The position numbers and the translations under genes were made by a program. 64,000 nucleotides of DNA from Xanthocytophaga flava (GTDB taxonomy: Bacteria; Bacteroidota; Bacteroidia; Cytophagales; 172606-1): positions 1-64,000 of the forward strand of contig NZ_JASJOR010000024.1 of assembly GCF_030068545.1 (NCBI RefSeq). Direction: 5' to 3'. Position 1 is the stretch's first letter, and each line of letters begins with the position of its first letter. The notes beneath the pieces were generated by a model. The model saw nothing but the letters and a program-made list of their open reading frames with translations. It made no database searches and had not been told where the DNA came from. Below are positions 55,054 to 64,000 of the stretch, one piece after another.

Positions 55054-55655
55054 ATGGCAGGTGCAAGTGCGACAATACTTATTGATCGAGAATGGACATC
55101 TTCTGAACAAAAGATATTGGATGATATGCTTAGTAAAACAGCAATAATTATAGAGGATAACAACTATTTGTTGTTAATAACACCTTTGCTATTGGAGGAA
55201 AACAACACGAAGAATACCAATCCTTTACATATACTATTTTCAACATCAATGACGAGGCAAGTTATTCTTCAGATGAATGCAATCAGATTAATGAAGTGTT
55301 TCATAGTATACCTGTAACTGCAATAGATTTCTCTGCAACAACCAACAGAACAAACTTAAGGATGCTTGGTGAAATTGTGTTATACATTGCTGACAAGTTA
55401 AATGGTATCATTGACTTTAGAGGAGCATTATTACCAGAGAAAGCCTACAAGGAAAATGATTTCTGGTGGATTATTGAAAAAGCAAATTGGGAGGAAGTTG
55501 AGCACTACTATACTGACATGATTAGAGACATACCAGGTACTATAACCTGTATTCACTATCAGACTGAGAACAACCGTCACTTGGTTTACAATATATGTGA
55601 TGTCCTTTTTATGAAAAACTGGGTAAATCATCCAGAATTTCAATTAATTAAATAA
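55054..55655 (+). pseudogene. DUF6368-like protein, frameshifted
   Basis: Two frames together give one protein of about 200 residues. The first frame ends soon after IIEDNNY. The second continues with VVNNTFAIGGKQHEEY, then LGEIVLYIADKLNGIIDFRGAL, which resembles DUF6368. Adding one base to the T run at 55167-55169 joins them in frame (NNYFVVNNTF). A loss of one T, a sequencing error in this short run, or decay would all explain it. It lies between fdhD and the oxidoreductase gene, 18 bases after the fdhD stop. Confidence 0.7.
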
Positions 55656-55676
55656 GATTTTAAAGAGCAATAAATT

Positions 55677-57929
55677 ATGTCAGCCACAAATAAACCTCAT
55701 CCGTATAAACATCCAGCAGGAAATTTTGCCGCATTAACGACAGTTTTGAAAAGACTGTCAGAGAATAAATCTTTGTTGACAGCTACTCCGGTATTGGCAA
55801 AGCTAAATAAACATGGAGGTGTAGATTGTCCTAGCTGTGCATGGCCAGATCCGAAGAAGACTCACTTTGCTGAGTTTTGTGAGAATGGAGCCAAAGCCAT
55901 AGCTTCTGAGACAACGAAAATCCGAGCCAATGCAGATTTCTTTCGGAAGTATACAGTATCTGAACTTTACAAAAAAGATGGATACTGGCTTGAACAACAA
56001 GGTCGGCTTACTGAACCTATGTGGTATAATGCAGCCACAGACCATTATGAACCTATTAGCTGGCAAAATGCTTTTCAAAAAATTGCCCAGCATTTGAATA
56101 AATTACCAGATCCCAATCAGGCACTATTCTATACTTCCGGGCGAGCTAGTAATGAATCTGCCTTCCTATTCCAGTTGTTTGCCCGCGAGTATGGCACCAA
56201 CAACATGCCGGACTGTTCCAATATGTGTCATGAGGCTACCAGTGTAGCATTGGCAGATGTGGTAGGAGTTGGTAAGAGTACTATTGAGCTGGAAGACTAT
56301 GAAAAAGCGGATACCATCTTTATTTTTGGTCAAAATCCTGGTACTAATCATCCACGTATGCTTACAGACCTGGAAAAGGCCAATCAACGGGGATGTAATA
56401 TCATTGCGGTAAACCCGCTCAAAGAAGCAGCACTGGAATCGTTCATTCACCCTCAACACGTAACTGAACTATTGCTGCAGCGATCTTCAAAGATTGCTAC
56501 TCAATATATGCAGGTACATATTGGTGGTGATCTGGCATTGCTCAAAGGCCTGATTAAATATGTGTTAGAAGCAGAAGCCAAGCAACCCGGTCAGATCGAC
56601 AAAGAATTTATCGAGCAGCATACAGTCGGTTTTGAAGCATTGAAAGAGGATATTGAGAATACATCCTGGGGAGAGATTCTGTCTCAATCAGGTATATCCA
56701 GAGAAGAAATTGTAAAAGCGGCTCAGACTTATCTCAACTCAAAGAATACAATCTTCTGCTGGTGCATGGGAGTCACTCAAAACAAACATGCGGTGCTTAC
56801 GATTCAGTATCTTGTTAATCTGGCGTTGCTGAAAGGCAATATAGGACGTCCGGGTGCGGGACTTGCACCTGTTCGCGGTCATAGCAATGTGCAGGGCAAC
56901 AGAACCGTTGGTATTACAGACAATCCTCCTAAAAAATTACTGGAGGGTATTCAAAAAGTCTTTGGATTTACTCCTCCTGCGCAGAAGGGCTACAATACAG
57001 TAGAAGCTATGAATGCTATGTATGAAGGTAAAGCGGGTGTTTTTATTGGTTTAGCAGGTAATTTTATCTCTGCCACACCAGACACGGCCTATTCAGAAGC
57101 AGGTATGCGTAAATGTGATCTGACTGTTCATATCAGCACAAAACCCAACCATAGCCATTTTGTGACAGGTAAGGAAGCTTTGATTCTTCCGTGCCTTGGC
57201 AGAACAGAAATTGATATTCAAAATGGTACACCACAACAGATTACTGTTGAAGATTCCAATTGTATGGTCCATGCCAGTGAAGGACACAATAAACCTGCCT
57301 CTGAACACCTGAAATCAGAATGTGCGATCATTGCAGGTATGGCACAAGCAACCCTTCCTCAATCAAAAGTTTCCTGGGATACTCTGGTGAAGGACTATAG
57401 CCTGATCCGAACCAAAATTGCAGAGGTATTGCCAGAGTTTACCAACTACAATCAATTGATTCAGCAACCAGGTGGGTTTTATTTGCGTCCGGCCTCATCC
57501 AAACGCGTCTGGAATACAAAGTCAGGAAAAGCTCAGTTCACTTCAGGTGCGCTACCCAATCTGCAATTGCAGCCTGGTCAACTAACTATGGCAACCATCC
57601 GATCACATGATCAGTTTAATACAACGATTTATGGACTGGAGGATCGCTACCGGAATATTCATGGAGAGCGGGATGTTATTTTTATGCATCCGGAAGATAT
57701 GGAACAACGTGGAATCCAGAACTTTGACCGGGTAGACATTACTAGTTATGCTCCGGATGACAGTCAACGAAAGGTTCACAACTTTAAGGTTGTCCCTTAT
57801 GATATTCCCAAAGGATGTGTGGCAACTTATTATCCGGAGGCAAACCCATTGGTTCCAGTCAGTTCTTACGCTGATGGAAGTATGACCCCTTCATCCAAGT
57901 ATGTTGTGGTCACTGTACAAAAACGTTAA
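55677..57929 (+). CDS. FdhF/YdeP family molybdopterin oxidoreductase
   Basis: 750 residues, the size expected for YdeP-type proteins. Early Cys are in GGVDCPSCAWPDPKK and FCENGAKA, and the family's FeS-poor N terminus is evident. A molybdopterin-binding core follows: MPDCSNMCHEATS, IFIFGQNPGTNHPRM, GVTQNKHAVLTIQYLVNL and ALLKGNIGRPGAGLAPVRGHSNVQGNRT. The C-terminal molydop-binding domain has TIRSHDQFNTTIYG. Cytoplasmic; no signal peptide. It likely oxidises formate or a related substrate, with FdhD as its maturase. Electron acceptor not evident. Confidence 0.95.
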   Translation: MSATNKPHPYKHPAGNFAALTTVLKRLSENKSLLTATPVLAKLNKHGGVDCPSCAWPDPKKTHFAEFCENGAKAIASETTKIRANADFFRKYTVSELYKKDGYWLEQQGRLTEPMWYNAATDHYEPISWQNAFQKIAQHLNKLPDPNQALFYTSGRASNESAFLFQLFAREYGTNNMPDCSNMCHEATSVALADVVGVGKSTIELEDYEKADTIFIFGQNPGTNHPRMLTDLEKANQRGCNIIAVNPLKEAALESFIHPQHVTELLLQRSSKIATQYMQVHIGGDLALLKGLIKYVLEAEAKQPGQIDKEFIEQHTVGFEALKEDIENTSWGEILSQSGISREEIVKAAQTYLNSKNTIFCWCMGVTQNKHAVLTIQYLVNLALLKGNIGRPGAGLAPVRGHSNVQGNRTVGITDNPPKKLLEGIQKVFGFTPPAQKGYNTVEAMNAMYEGKAGVFIGLAGNFISATPDTAYSEAGMRKCDLTVHISTKPNHSHFVTGKEALILPCLGRTEIDIQNGTPQQITVEDSNCMVHASEGHNKPASEHLKSECAIIAGMAQATLPQSKVSWDTLVKDYSLIRTKIAEVLPEFTNYNQLIQQPGGFYLRPASSKRVWNTKSGKAQFTSGALPNLQLQPGQLTMATIRSHDQFNTTIYGLEDRYRNIHGERDVIFMHPEDMEQRGIQNFDRVDITSYAPDDSQRKVHNFKVVPYDIPKGCVATYYPEANPLVPVSSYADGSMTPSSKYVVVTVQKR

Positions 57930-57935
57930 ACAACT

Positions 57936-57975
57936 AAGGTCTTTCAGAAAGGTAACTTCTTTTCTGAAAGACCTT
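57936..57975 (+). terminator. Terminator after the molybdopterin oxidoreductase gene
   Basis: Perfect 15-base arms (AAGGTCTTTCAGAAA / TTTCTGAAAGACCTT) with a 10-base loop, followed by TTAACCTTC. It separates this operon from the downstream methyltransferase. Confidence 0.85.
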
Positions 57976-58012
57976 TAACCTTCTCACTAGTACGCTAAGC
58001 CACTCCATCAAT

Positions 58013-58651
58013 ATGTCAAAACAGGAAAACGATTTTAATGCCATTGCTCCTGTTTATGATTTACTCAGTACGCTTATTTTTGGCAATACTCTCCTAAAAG
58101 CTCAAAAAGCTTTTCTGCATCTCATTCCCGAAAATGCTACTATTTTATTTATTGGAGGAGGTACAGGTAAAATTTTACCAGAGATCCTTGCCCGAAAGCC
58201 ACAAGCTATCTGGTATGTGGAAAAGTCAGAAAAGATGTTGCAGCAAGCTCGAAAACAAATCTCCCATCTCTCTATGCTTCCCATTCACTGGATAGAAGGA
58301 GATGAAAATCACCCAGTAGTAAAGGAGAATCAGTTTGATGTTGTCCTTACCTTTTTCCTTTTTGACCTATTTGATAAACCAACCTTGCATACATTAATTC
58401 AAAGGCTCTATGCATCTCTGAAATCGAATGGGCTATGGATGGTAGCAGACTTTGCATCTCAGAATAAGACCTGGATGGCACGTACACTAATGAAAAGTAT
58501 GTATACCTTTTTTCGAATAGTCAGTCAGGTACAAGCCTCACAACTAGAATCCTATACAGAGATCCTGGAATCTTTATCTCTTCATTCGGTTCATAGTAAA
58601 GCATTCTATGCTAGTATGATTCAATCCATTGTTTATCGTAAGCCTGAATAA
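58013..58651 (+). CDS. Class I SAM-dependent methyltransferase
   Basis: 212 residues. FNAIAPVYDLLSTLIFGN at the start is like ubiquinone/menaquinone-type and UbiE-like methyltransferases. The SAM motif is ILFIGGGTGKILPEI (about 44-58), an acidic loop is in WYVEKSEKML, and the motif-IV region is DVVLTFFLFDLFD. Substrate unknown. It ends exactly where the convergent glycosyltransferase begins (no gap). Confidence 0.85.
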   Translation: MSKQENDFNAIAPVYDLLSTLIFGNTLLKAQKAFLHLIPENATILFIGGGTGKILPEILARKPQAIWYVEKSEKMLQQARKQISHLSMLPIHWIEGDENHPVVKENQFDVVLTFFLFDLFDKPTLHTLIQRLYASLKSNGLWMVADFASQNKTWMARTLMKSMYTFFRIVSQVQASQLESYTEILESLSLHSVHSKAFYASMIQSIVYRKPE

Positions 58652-59632
58652 TCAGGATTTAAACCACTTACGCCATCCTTCTGTCAGAAAGCCAATGCCA
58701 TATCCGGAAAGCTGAGTAAATACTGCCCGTATACTCAATAGGCCAATCCAGATACTATGGGTTTGAACAGTGGCGTGCAGAAAAATCAAACCTATATATA
58801 GCAGCAAAATCAAACACGCAAGGGTAAACAGGGGCCATCCTGTAAGCAGTTGAACCACAAGCCATAACACTAATGAGCAGCAGAACAGAAAGAATAATGC
58901 AGGAAACCAGTGTACTAGCTTGAGTTCTTCAGGAAAAAAACGGGATATATTGATACGTGCCCGTCCAAAGAAATGAAGCTGTTTAAAAAATTGACCGAAT
59001 GTACTGCGTCGTTTGTGATACACATAGGCATCTGGAATCAATCCGGATTGAAATCCAGCCCGGATAATCCGGATGCTGAACTCAATGTCTTCTCCCATAC
59101 GGGTAATGATAAACCCACCCACTTTCTCATATACCTTCCGGGAAAGCCCCATATTAAACGACCGGGGATGAAACTTTCCTCCCAGCGTTTTCTTCTTCCC
59201 TCGTATTCCACCTGTTGAGAAAGGAGAGGTCATGGCATAACTAATAGCTTTTTGTACCTGATTAAAATCCGGACTAGCGGCATCCGGACCACCATAGAGG
59301 TCGTATCCGTAGGCATTGAGATCTTTTTCTACTGCTGCCAGATAATGAGTAGGAATAATACAGTCTGAATCAAAAATAATAAAGTAATCTCCGGTGGCGT
59401 GCTCAAACCCAAAGTTACGCGTAAACCCCTGTCCACTATTTTCCTTGAAAAAATACCGCACCTCCAATCGGTCTGCAAATGATGCAACAATTTCCTTTGC
59501 ATCGTTTTTGGAGCCATCTTCTATCACCAAAACTTCAAAGTTTGTATAGGTTTGTTTGGTTAGGGATTCAAGTAACTCCCTAATCTCATCAGGGCGATTG
59601 TATAGTGGAATAATGATGGAGTACTTTCTCAA
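58652..59632 (-). CDS. Family 2 glycosyltransferase with C-terminal membrane helices
   Basis: 326 residues. GT-A fold: SIIIPLYNRPDEIRELLESL, VLVIEDGSKND, FIIFDSDCIIP (the DxD motif DSD) and MGEDIEFSIRI, a catalytic-Asp-like block. Two to three helices follow (ALFFLFCCSLVLWLVVQLL; LFTLACLILLLYIGLIFL). It would build or extend a surface glycan at the inner membrane. The start is the TTG at 59632; a stop closes the frame shortly upstream and no ATG is available. Confidence 0.88.
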   Translation of the reverse strand: MRKYSIIIPLYNRPDEIRELLESLTKQTYTNFEVLVIEDGSKNDAKEIVASFADRLEVRYFFKENSGQGFTRNFGFEHATGDYFIIFDSDCIIPTHYLAAVEKDLNAYGYDLYGGPDAASPDFNQVQKAISYAMTSPFSTGGIRGKKKTLGGKFHPRSFNMGLSRKVYEKVGGFIITRMGEDIEFSIRIIRAGFQSGLIPDAYVYHKRRSTFGQFFKQLHFFGRARINISRFFPEELKLVHWFPALFFLFCCSLVLWLVVQLLTGWPLFTLACLILLLYIGLIFLHATVQTHSIWIGLLSIRAVFTQLSGYGIGFLTEGWRKWFKS

Positions 59633-59657
59633 CGTAATGAGTTATTTTGATTTCCCA

Positions 59658-59665
59658 CAAAGATA
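59658..59665 (-). promoter_or_regulatory. Possible -7 element of the glycosyltransferase gene
   Basis: CAAAGATA reads TATCTTTG on the minus strand (TAnnTTTG). A TTG lies 17 bases further upstream (59683-59685), close to the -33 spacing. 26 bases before the TTG start. Confidence 0.4.
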
Positions 59666-59836
59666 AATGCGTTTTATGAAATCAACTGCACCCTCACTGA
59701 AAATCCATATTATATAATTGTCTTATACATGAGTAATCCCAAACTTTGCAAAAAGAGGAATAGATAAAAAAGAAAAGAGTTACAAAGAGAGTTGTGCTGA
59801 CTTCAATCGTGGAAGGTAGTGAAGGTGCGTGAGGAT

Positions 59837-59931
59837 AAAAATTCCGCGGGCCTAGCGCTGGCCCTGTGGGGCGAAGCTTTGGAATTTTTTGCCCTTTTTT
59901 GCTTCATTTTTTGGGCAAGCAAAAAATGAAG
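59837..59931. repeat. Modular intergenic inverted-repeat element
   Basis: Two nested palindromic blocks. The first has AAAAATTCC (59837-59845) pairing with GGAATTTTT (59881-59889), enclosing GGGCC-T-AGCGCT-GGCCC (59848-59864). The second is CTTCATTTTTTG / CAAAAAATGAAG (59902-59913 with 59920-59931). GC-rich core in an AT-rich gap. It resembles dispersed intergenic repeats of Bacteroidota genomes; only one copy is visible here. Confidence 0.55.
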
Positions 59932-59996
59932 AGGTTAGTGGAAGAGAGAAGAAAGGACCAATAATCAAACTCAGGCAGAGAAATTTGTCAAAAAAT

Positions 59997-60037
59997 TAGC
60001 CAATGCCTATACTTTTCAAAAGCATAAACATTGGCTA
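59997..60037 (-). terminator. Terminator after the TonB receptor gene
   Basis: Perfect outer arms TAGCCAATG / CATTGGCTA with an inner CTTTT / AAAAG pairing, followed on the minus strand by ATTTTTTG. 50 bases past the stop. Confidence 0.85.
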
Positions 60038-60086
60038 TAAAATTCACATCTGATAGTTAGAATGATTCACGTACACAGTAGAACTA

Positions 60087-62459
60087 TCAGAATTTAAAAA
60101 CCACATTTGCAGACAAACGGCGTAGCATTTGTGGTTCAATGGTTGACCATCCTTTCCAATAGTGTTCATTGGTTAGGTTATCCAGTTTCAGTGCAAATCG
60201 GAATGATCTCACCGAATAGAATGCTGTTGCGTTCAAAATGGTATAGGAAGGTACCGTAAATACTCCTATAGTAGCGTTGTTAGATACTTTGTTTTCACTT
60301 GCATAATTTCCACCTACTCCAAAGCCTAATCCTTTTGCATTACCATTGGTAATCGCATAGCTTACCCAAAGATTTGCCAGTGTCTTAGGTCCCGCATTGA
60401 TAGGGCGACGATTCAGATCAATAGCGTCTGTTTTTTCATTGATGCTTTCATTATGACTGTATCCTGCAATAATATGTAAGCCTGTAACCGGATTAAAAGT
60501 AATATCTGTCTCAAATCCGCGGCTATATAGATCTCCATTCTGAATGGTAGTACCTGCAGGACCGTTATTATCCGCACGAACTACATTCTTCACATAGATA
60601 TTGTAGTAACTAATTGTTCCAACCAGTTTGCCTTTTAATGCTTCCAGCTTTACGCCTCCTTCTACCTGATTTGCCTGCATTGGTTTAAATACACGAATAC
60701 TTCCATCCGGCTGAGAAGAAGGTGCTACATTCTGGAATCCATTCATATAGTTAGCAAAAAGCGAAACCCGATCTTTCACCACCTGATAGATCAAGCCAAG
60801 TTTAGGAGATACAGCTGTTTGTGCATAATCTCCACTTTTTGTATTTGTAGATAAGTCCTTTACACCCTTATTATCAAATCTATCTACCCGAACACTTGCC
60901 ATTGCCAATAAATTTTCAGTTAGATTCAATACATCTGAAACATAGGCGCTATATACATAGGTGTTATAAATGTATTTATAGACATAAGGATCCTGTGAAA
61001 CTTTTGTATCTGCAGCCTGTCTTGTCAATAAAGAATATCCCGGATCTCCATGTGTGGATACTTTGTCAAAGAATGTATACGTTGAGGCATCGTTCAACTG
61101 TGAGTTAAATATATCTACACCCAACACAATGCGATTTCTCATACTACCAAATCTAAAATCGCCTATAAAATTCTGCTGAAAGTCTGTTGTAGTGCCAATT
61201 GAATTTTGCATACCAACAAATCGGGAAAGTGTATCATCTCCTGCTCCACGAAACATCACATACGAGTACAAACCATCTGATTTGCGGATACTACGTGAGA
61301 AGGAAGTTTGTGATGTCCAGCTGTTGGACAGTTTATAGTTCATCTGACCATACAGATTTACCGTTGGGTTTTTAATTGTAATATCATTGCTGGTAAAGGA
61401 TTGAGAATAATCCATGTTTAACTCAGCAGGTGTCTTAGCGATTAATTCACGTCCACGATTCAGGAATACCATCAATGGATTGGTAGCTTCTGAGTTATAA
61501 AACTCAGCATTCAGAAGGAAGGATAATTTATTGCTGACTTTGTATGAAATAGAAGGAGCAACAAACATAGTTCTTTTAAAACCTGCATCCTGAAAACTAC
61601 CCTCATACTGATAAGCCCCATTTACACGTAACAATAATGTTTTATCTTTATTAACAGGCGTGTTTACATCAACAGACAAACGGTTCAGGTCATACCCACC
61701 CATCGTGTAAGAGATCTCGCCACCAGCAGTTTCATAGGGCTTTTTGGTGTTTATATTGATCAGACCACCAAAGGACACCAGACTACTACCAAACAATGTA
61801 CCGGATGGCCCTTTGATTACCTCTACACTTTCTATATTAGCTGGATCAAGCCCTCCATTGGTTAAACCAGCAATACCATTAATCATAGAAGGCTGGACCG
61901 AAAAACCTCTGATAGAAAAATAGGCAGCACCATCTCCTCCACGGCCTGTAGCAGACCATAGCTTATCTATTCCCGGACTATTTTTTACAATATCATTAAA
62001 GTTGGTAATGACTTGTTCTGTAATTAGCTCCTTTCCTATCACATTATACACCTGAGGATTTTCCAGATTCTTGATAGGTAAACGGGATACATAAGGACTC
62101 TCCTTCTTGGCAAACTTGTTTGTATTACCAGTAACAACCACTTCCTGTAACTGCTCAGCAGATTCTTGCAAACGTATTTCTTCCAGTTCTGTAGTTTTTC
62201 CTGCCTCCACTGTTACTTCTCTCTCCTGCGGGGTAAATCCTACAATAGAAGCCTGAAGAGTATAGGTTCCCGCATTGGCCCGCAATGTATAATTACCTTT
62301 TTCATCCGTTACCGTCCCCACATTACTTCCTTTTAAAGCTACAGTAACAGAGGGAGCCACTTGCCCTTCAACTGTTTTGATAGTTCCCTTTAAAATACCT
62401 TTTTGCGCATATACGCTGATGCTAAACAATAGCAACAATACTAGATTTAGATGTTTCAT
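60087..62459 (-). CDS. TonB-dependent siderophore-type receptor with carboxypeptidase-like domain
   Basis: 790 residues from the ATG at 62459; the ATG at 62510 would push the signal peptide (LVLLLLFSISVYAQ) inward. Carboxypeptidase-D-like domain (about 25-95, GNYTLRANAGTYTLQAS), linker LQEVVVTGNTNKFAKKES, plug with FSIRGFSVQPSMINGI and VEVIKGPSGTLFGSSL, then a barrel ending NVVFKF. FhuA/FecA-like receptor for a ferric chelate. It resembles the receptor at 12921 and the partial one that follows. No sigma/FecR beside it. Confidence 0.92.
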   Translation of the reverse strand: MKHLNLVLLLLFSISVYAQKGILKGTIKTVEGQVAPSVTVALKGSNVGTVTDEKGNYTLRANAGTYTLQASIVGFTPQEREVTVEAGKTTELEEIRLQESAEQLQEVVVTGNTNKFAKKESPYVSRLPIKNLENPQVYNVIGKELITEQVITNFNDIVKNSPGIDKLWSATGRGGDGAAYFSIRGFSVQPSMINGIAGLTNGGLDPANIESVEVIKGPSGTLFGSSLVSFGGLININTKKPYETAGGEISYTMGGYDLNRLSVDVNTPVNKDKTLLLRVNGAYQYEGSFQDAGFKRTMFVAPSISYKVSNKLSFLLNAEFYNSEATNPLMVFLNRGRELIAKTPAELNMDYSQSFTSNDITIKNPTVNLYGQMNYKLSNSWTSQTSFSRSIRKSDGLYSYVMFRGAGDDTLSRFVGMQNSIGTTTDFQQNFIGDFRFGSMRNRIVLGVDIFNSQLNDASTYTFFDKVSTHGDPGYSLLTRQAADTKVSQDPYVYKYIYNTYVYSAYVSDVLNLTENLLAMASVRVDRFDNKGVKDLSTNTKSGDYAQTAVSPKLGLIYQVVKDRVSLFANYMNGFQNVAPSSQPDGSIRVFKPMQANQVEGGVKLEALKGKLVGTISYYNIYVKNVVRADNNGPAGTTIQNGDLYSRGFETDITFNPVTGLHIIAGYSHNESINEKTDAIDLNRRPINAGPKTLANLWVSYAITNGNAKGLGFGVGGNYASENKVSNNATIGVFTVPSYTILNATAFYSVRSFRFALKLDNLTNEHYWKGWSTIEPQMLRRLSANVVFKF

Positions 62460-62541
62460 TGGTTTGAATAAAATGGAATTGATAAAAGAGTTGTTCATGC
62501 ATAAGGACATACAGAAATGCCCCGATCAGAACATTGACGAA

Positions 62542-64000
62542 TCAGAACTTAAAGGAAACCGAAGCGGCAATATTTCTGGGATTCATAGGGTTATTGTTTA
62601 ATCCCCACATTTTCTGATCTGTGAGATTATTCAGTTTAAAAGCAAATCTCCATTTAGGCCGGTCATAAAATACAGTAGCATCTATCAGTGTATAAGCAGG
62701 CAGTGTCAGAGAACCACCTTCATTATTCGTATATGCTTCGCTTACATAATTCCCACCAAATCCGGCACCGAATCCTTTAGCACCTCCATGTGGTACTTTG
62801 TAGCTCAACCAAAAGTTTACAAATGTTCCGGGCAACCCTGTGGTGGTACCTTCAGTACCTTCATCAGCTTTTACATATCTATACTCATTGGTTCCAAAAC
62901 CTGCTATAACAGATAAACCTGTAATAGGCTCAGCGATAATATCAACCTCTAACCCTTTGCTTCGCTGTTTTCCATCCTGAATAGAATATCCTGCACGAGA
63001 GGGGTCTTGACGTATGGCATTAGTAACATCAATGTTGTAATAGCTGATTGTTGCACTTAGTTTATGAGAGAAGGCATCCATCTTCACACCTACCTCCCAC
63101 TGATTGCCATTTTGCGGTTTGAAGTTTGTGATGTTTCCATCAGGTTGTCTAACCGGACCGTTATTCTGAAAACCATTCATATAATTGGCAAACACACTTA
63201 CCTGATCTTTTATGGGCTGATACACCAGACCAAACTTAGGCGACAATGCAGTTTGAGCATATCCTCCACTATAGTCAGAGTACATTACGGCAGTTCCTTT
63301 GTAGTCATATCTGTCTACCCGCAGGCTCAACATAGCCATCAGTTGCTCTGTGATATTTACTACATCGGAGATATAAGCACTATATGTATAGGTTTTGGAG
63401 GATTGTCTTGCATGGATGAGAGACGATCTCAGTGTTTTTACCCTATCCAGCGATACAGGCCCATACAAACGATGTATATTAATTGTATCATAAGGCATTC
63501 TTGTATTAAAAGCATTGTTTACAAATACACTATTGATACTCTTTGAATAATATACATCAGCCCCAATCACCATACGGTTGCGGATACCTGCAATTCTGAA
63601 ATCACCTGTAAAGTTTTGCTGAAACTGCATATCTGTTGTTCCACCCTGTACAGTCTCTACACTTCTGCTGACAATCGAATCATTCCGCCAGCTATTCCAT
63701 TGTGCCACAAACTCATCGTCATGATTTGAAGCAGATGAAAATAATGTATTGGACGTCCAGTTATCTGAGAGCCTGTAAACAGCCTGAGCATAGAAAACCT
63801 CACTGCCGCCACGATTCATCATATCATCAGAGTTGAGAGATTGATTGTATCGTATAGGCAGGTCTTTGATATTTTTAACGGAAACACCTGAGAAATTCTG
63901 GATGGGTAATAAGGTCAATGCAGAACGCAATATCTCTGCTTCAAAATTTAATGTAAGTCTGTTGTCTACTTTGTAGGTTAATGTAGGGGCTACCACAAAA
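62542..64000 (-). CDS. TonB-dependent receptor, C-terminal part (cut by window edge)
   Basis: At least 486 residues; the N terminus, plug and signal peptide lie beyond the right edge. The barrel segments match the 60087 and 12921 receptors: FQQNFTGDFRIAGIRNRMVI, LSLRVDRYDYKG, SPKFGLVYQPIKDQVSVF, ANYMNGFQN, and KMDAFSHKLSATISYYNIDV. The end is SVSFKF. It is a tandem paralogue of the downstream receptor, 82 bases apart. Probably a siderophore-type receptor. Confidence 0.9.
   Translation of the reverse strand, partial: FVVAPTLTYKVDNRLTLNFEAEILRSALTLLPIQNFSGVSVKNIKDLPIRYNQSLNSDDMMNRGGSEVFYAQAVYRLSDNWTSNTLFSSASNHDDEFVAQWNSWRNDSIVSRSVETVQGGTTDMQFQQNFTGDFRIAGIRNRMVIGADVYYSKSINSVFVNNAFNTRMPYDTINIHRLYGPVSLDRVKTLRSSLIHARQSSKTYTYSAYISDVVNITEQLMAMLSLRVDRYDYKGTAVMYSDYSGGYAQTALSPKFGLVYQPIKDQVSVFANYMNGFQNNGPVRQPDGNITNFKPQNGNQWEVGVKMDAFSHKLSATISYYNIDVTNAIRQDPSRAGYSIQDGKQRSKGLEVDIIAEPITGLSVIAGFGTNEYRYVKADEGTEGTTTGLPGTFVNFWLSYKVPHGGAKGFGAGFGGNYVSEAYTNNEGGSLTLPAYTLIDATVFYDRPKWRFAFKLNNLTDQKMWGLNNNPMNPRNIAASVSFKF

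Overview
The window looks like chromosomal DNA of a free-living Bacteroidota bacterium, probably a cytophagal (Cytophagales-type). The evidence is two SusC/SusD outer-membrane uptake pairs, further TonB-dependent receptors with carboxypeptidase-D-like N-terminal domains, an ECF sigma/FecR module, a secreted protein with a type IX secretion C-terminal signal, DUF4974-type FecR, mostly absent Shine-Dalgarno sequences, and promoters of the -33 TTG / -7 TAnnTTTG type. The species assignment is inference. No phage, transposase, integrase or CRISPR array was seen.

Layout. 1-4 kb: a secreted metallo-beta-lactamase-fold protein, an overlapping pair of small genes (one SMI1/KNR4, immunity-like), a zinc-ribbon protein and a secreted DUF5694 protein. 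4-11.4 kb: SusD, SusC (with STN signalling domain), FecR and ECF sigma, all on the minus strand; a highly structured element (9154-9239) lies in the susC leader. 11.6-15.3 kb: two small exported proteins (one OmpH/Skp-like) and a TonB-dependent siderophore-type receptor. 15.5-23.2 kb: a compact operon susC-susD-phosphodiesterase/phosphatase-small membrane protein, with a divergent TetR regulator and a palindromic operator candidate. 23.3-26.4 kb: PhzF, GrpB and small membrane/unknown genes. 26.5-29.7 kb: two identical tRNA-Leu(TAA) genes flank an AT-rich MBOAT/DltD-like O-acylation cassette, next to tRNA-Gly(GCC) with a clear promoter. 30-32.7 kb: a large FtsX/MacB-type permease. 33-36.9 kb: TetR, SDR dehydrogenase, TetR and a FabF-type ketosynthase, plus a broken SDR remnant. 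37.4-39 kb: AraC regulator and methyltransferase, divergent around a 21-bp perfect inverted repeat. 39-48.8 kb: secreted hydrolases (CocE/NonD, alpha/beta hydrolase, DUF885 peptidase) and a 1149-residue secreted sugar dehydrogenase with carbohydrate-binding modules and a T9SS tail. 48.9-53.3 kb: thrA (fused aspartokinase/homoserine dehydrogenase) and thrB, separated by a DUF559 gene and a membrane-protein gene. 54.2-58 kb: fdhD, a frameshifted DUF6368-like gene and an FdhF/YdeP molybdopterin oxidoreductase. 58-64 kb: methyltransferase, glycosyltransferase, a modular intergenic repeat, and two tandem TonB-dependent receptors, the last cut by the window edge.

How the parts fit together. Most of the window serves envelope traffic: capture of oligosaccharides, organophosphates or iron complexes at the outer membrane (SusCD pairs and siderophore-type receptors), with dedicated regulators beside each uptake system. 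The sigma/FecR pair should sense occupancy of the STN-bearing SusC, and the TetR at 22.6 kb probably controls the SusCD-phosphatase operon. FdhD would activate the neighbouring molybdoenzyme. ThrA and ThrB feed threonine synthesis; thrC is not in the window.

The best candidates for something new are the three-way-junction element before susC, the tRNA-Leu-flanked O-acylation cassette, and the long dyad between the AraC and methyltransferase genes. All three rest on sequence reading alone.
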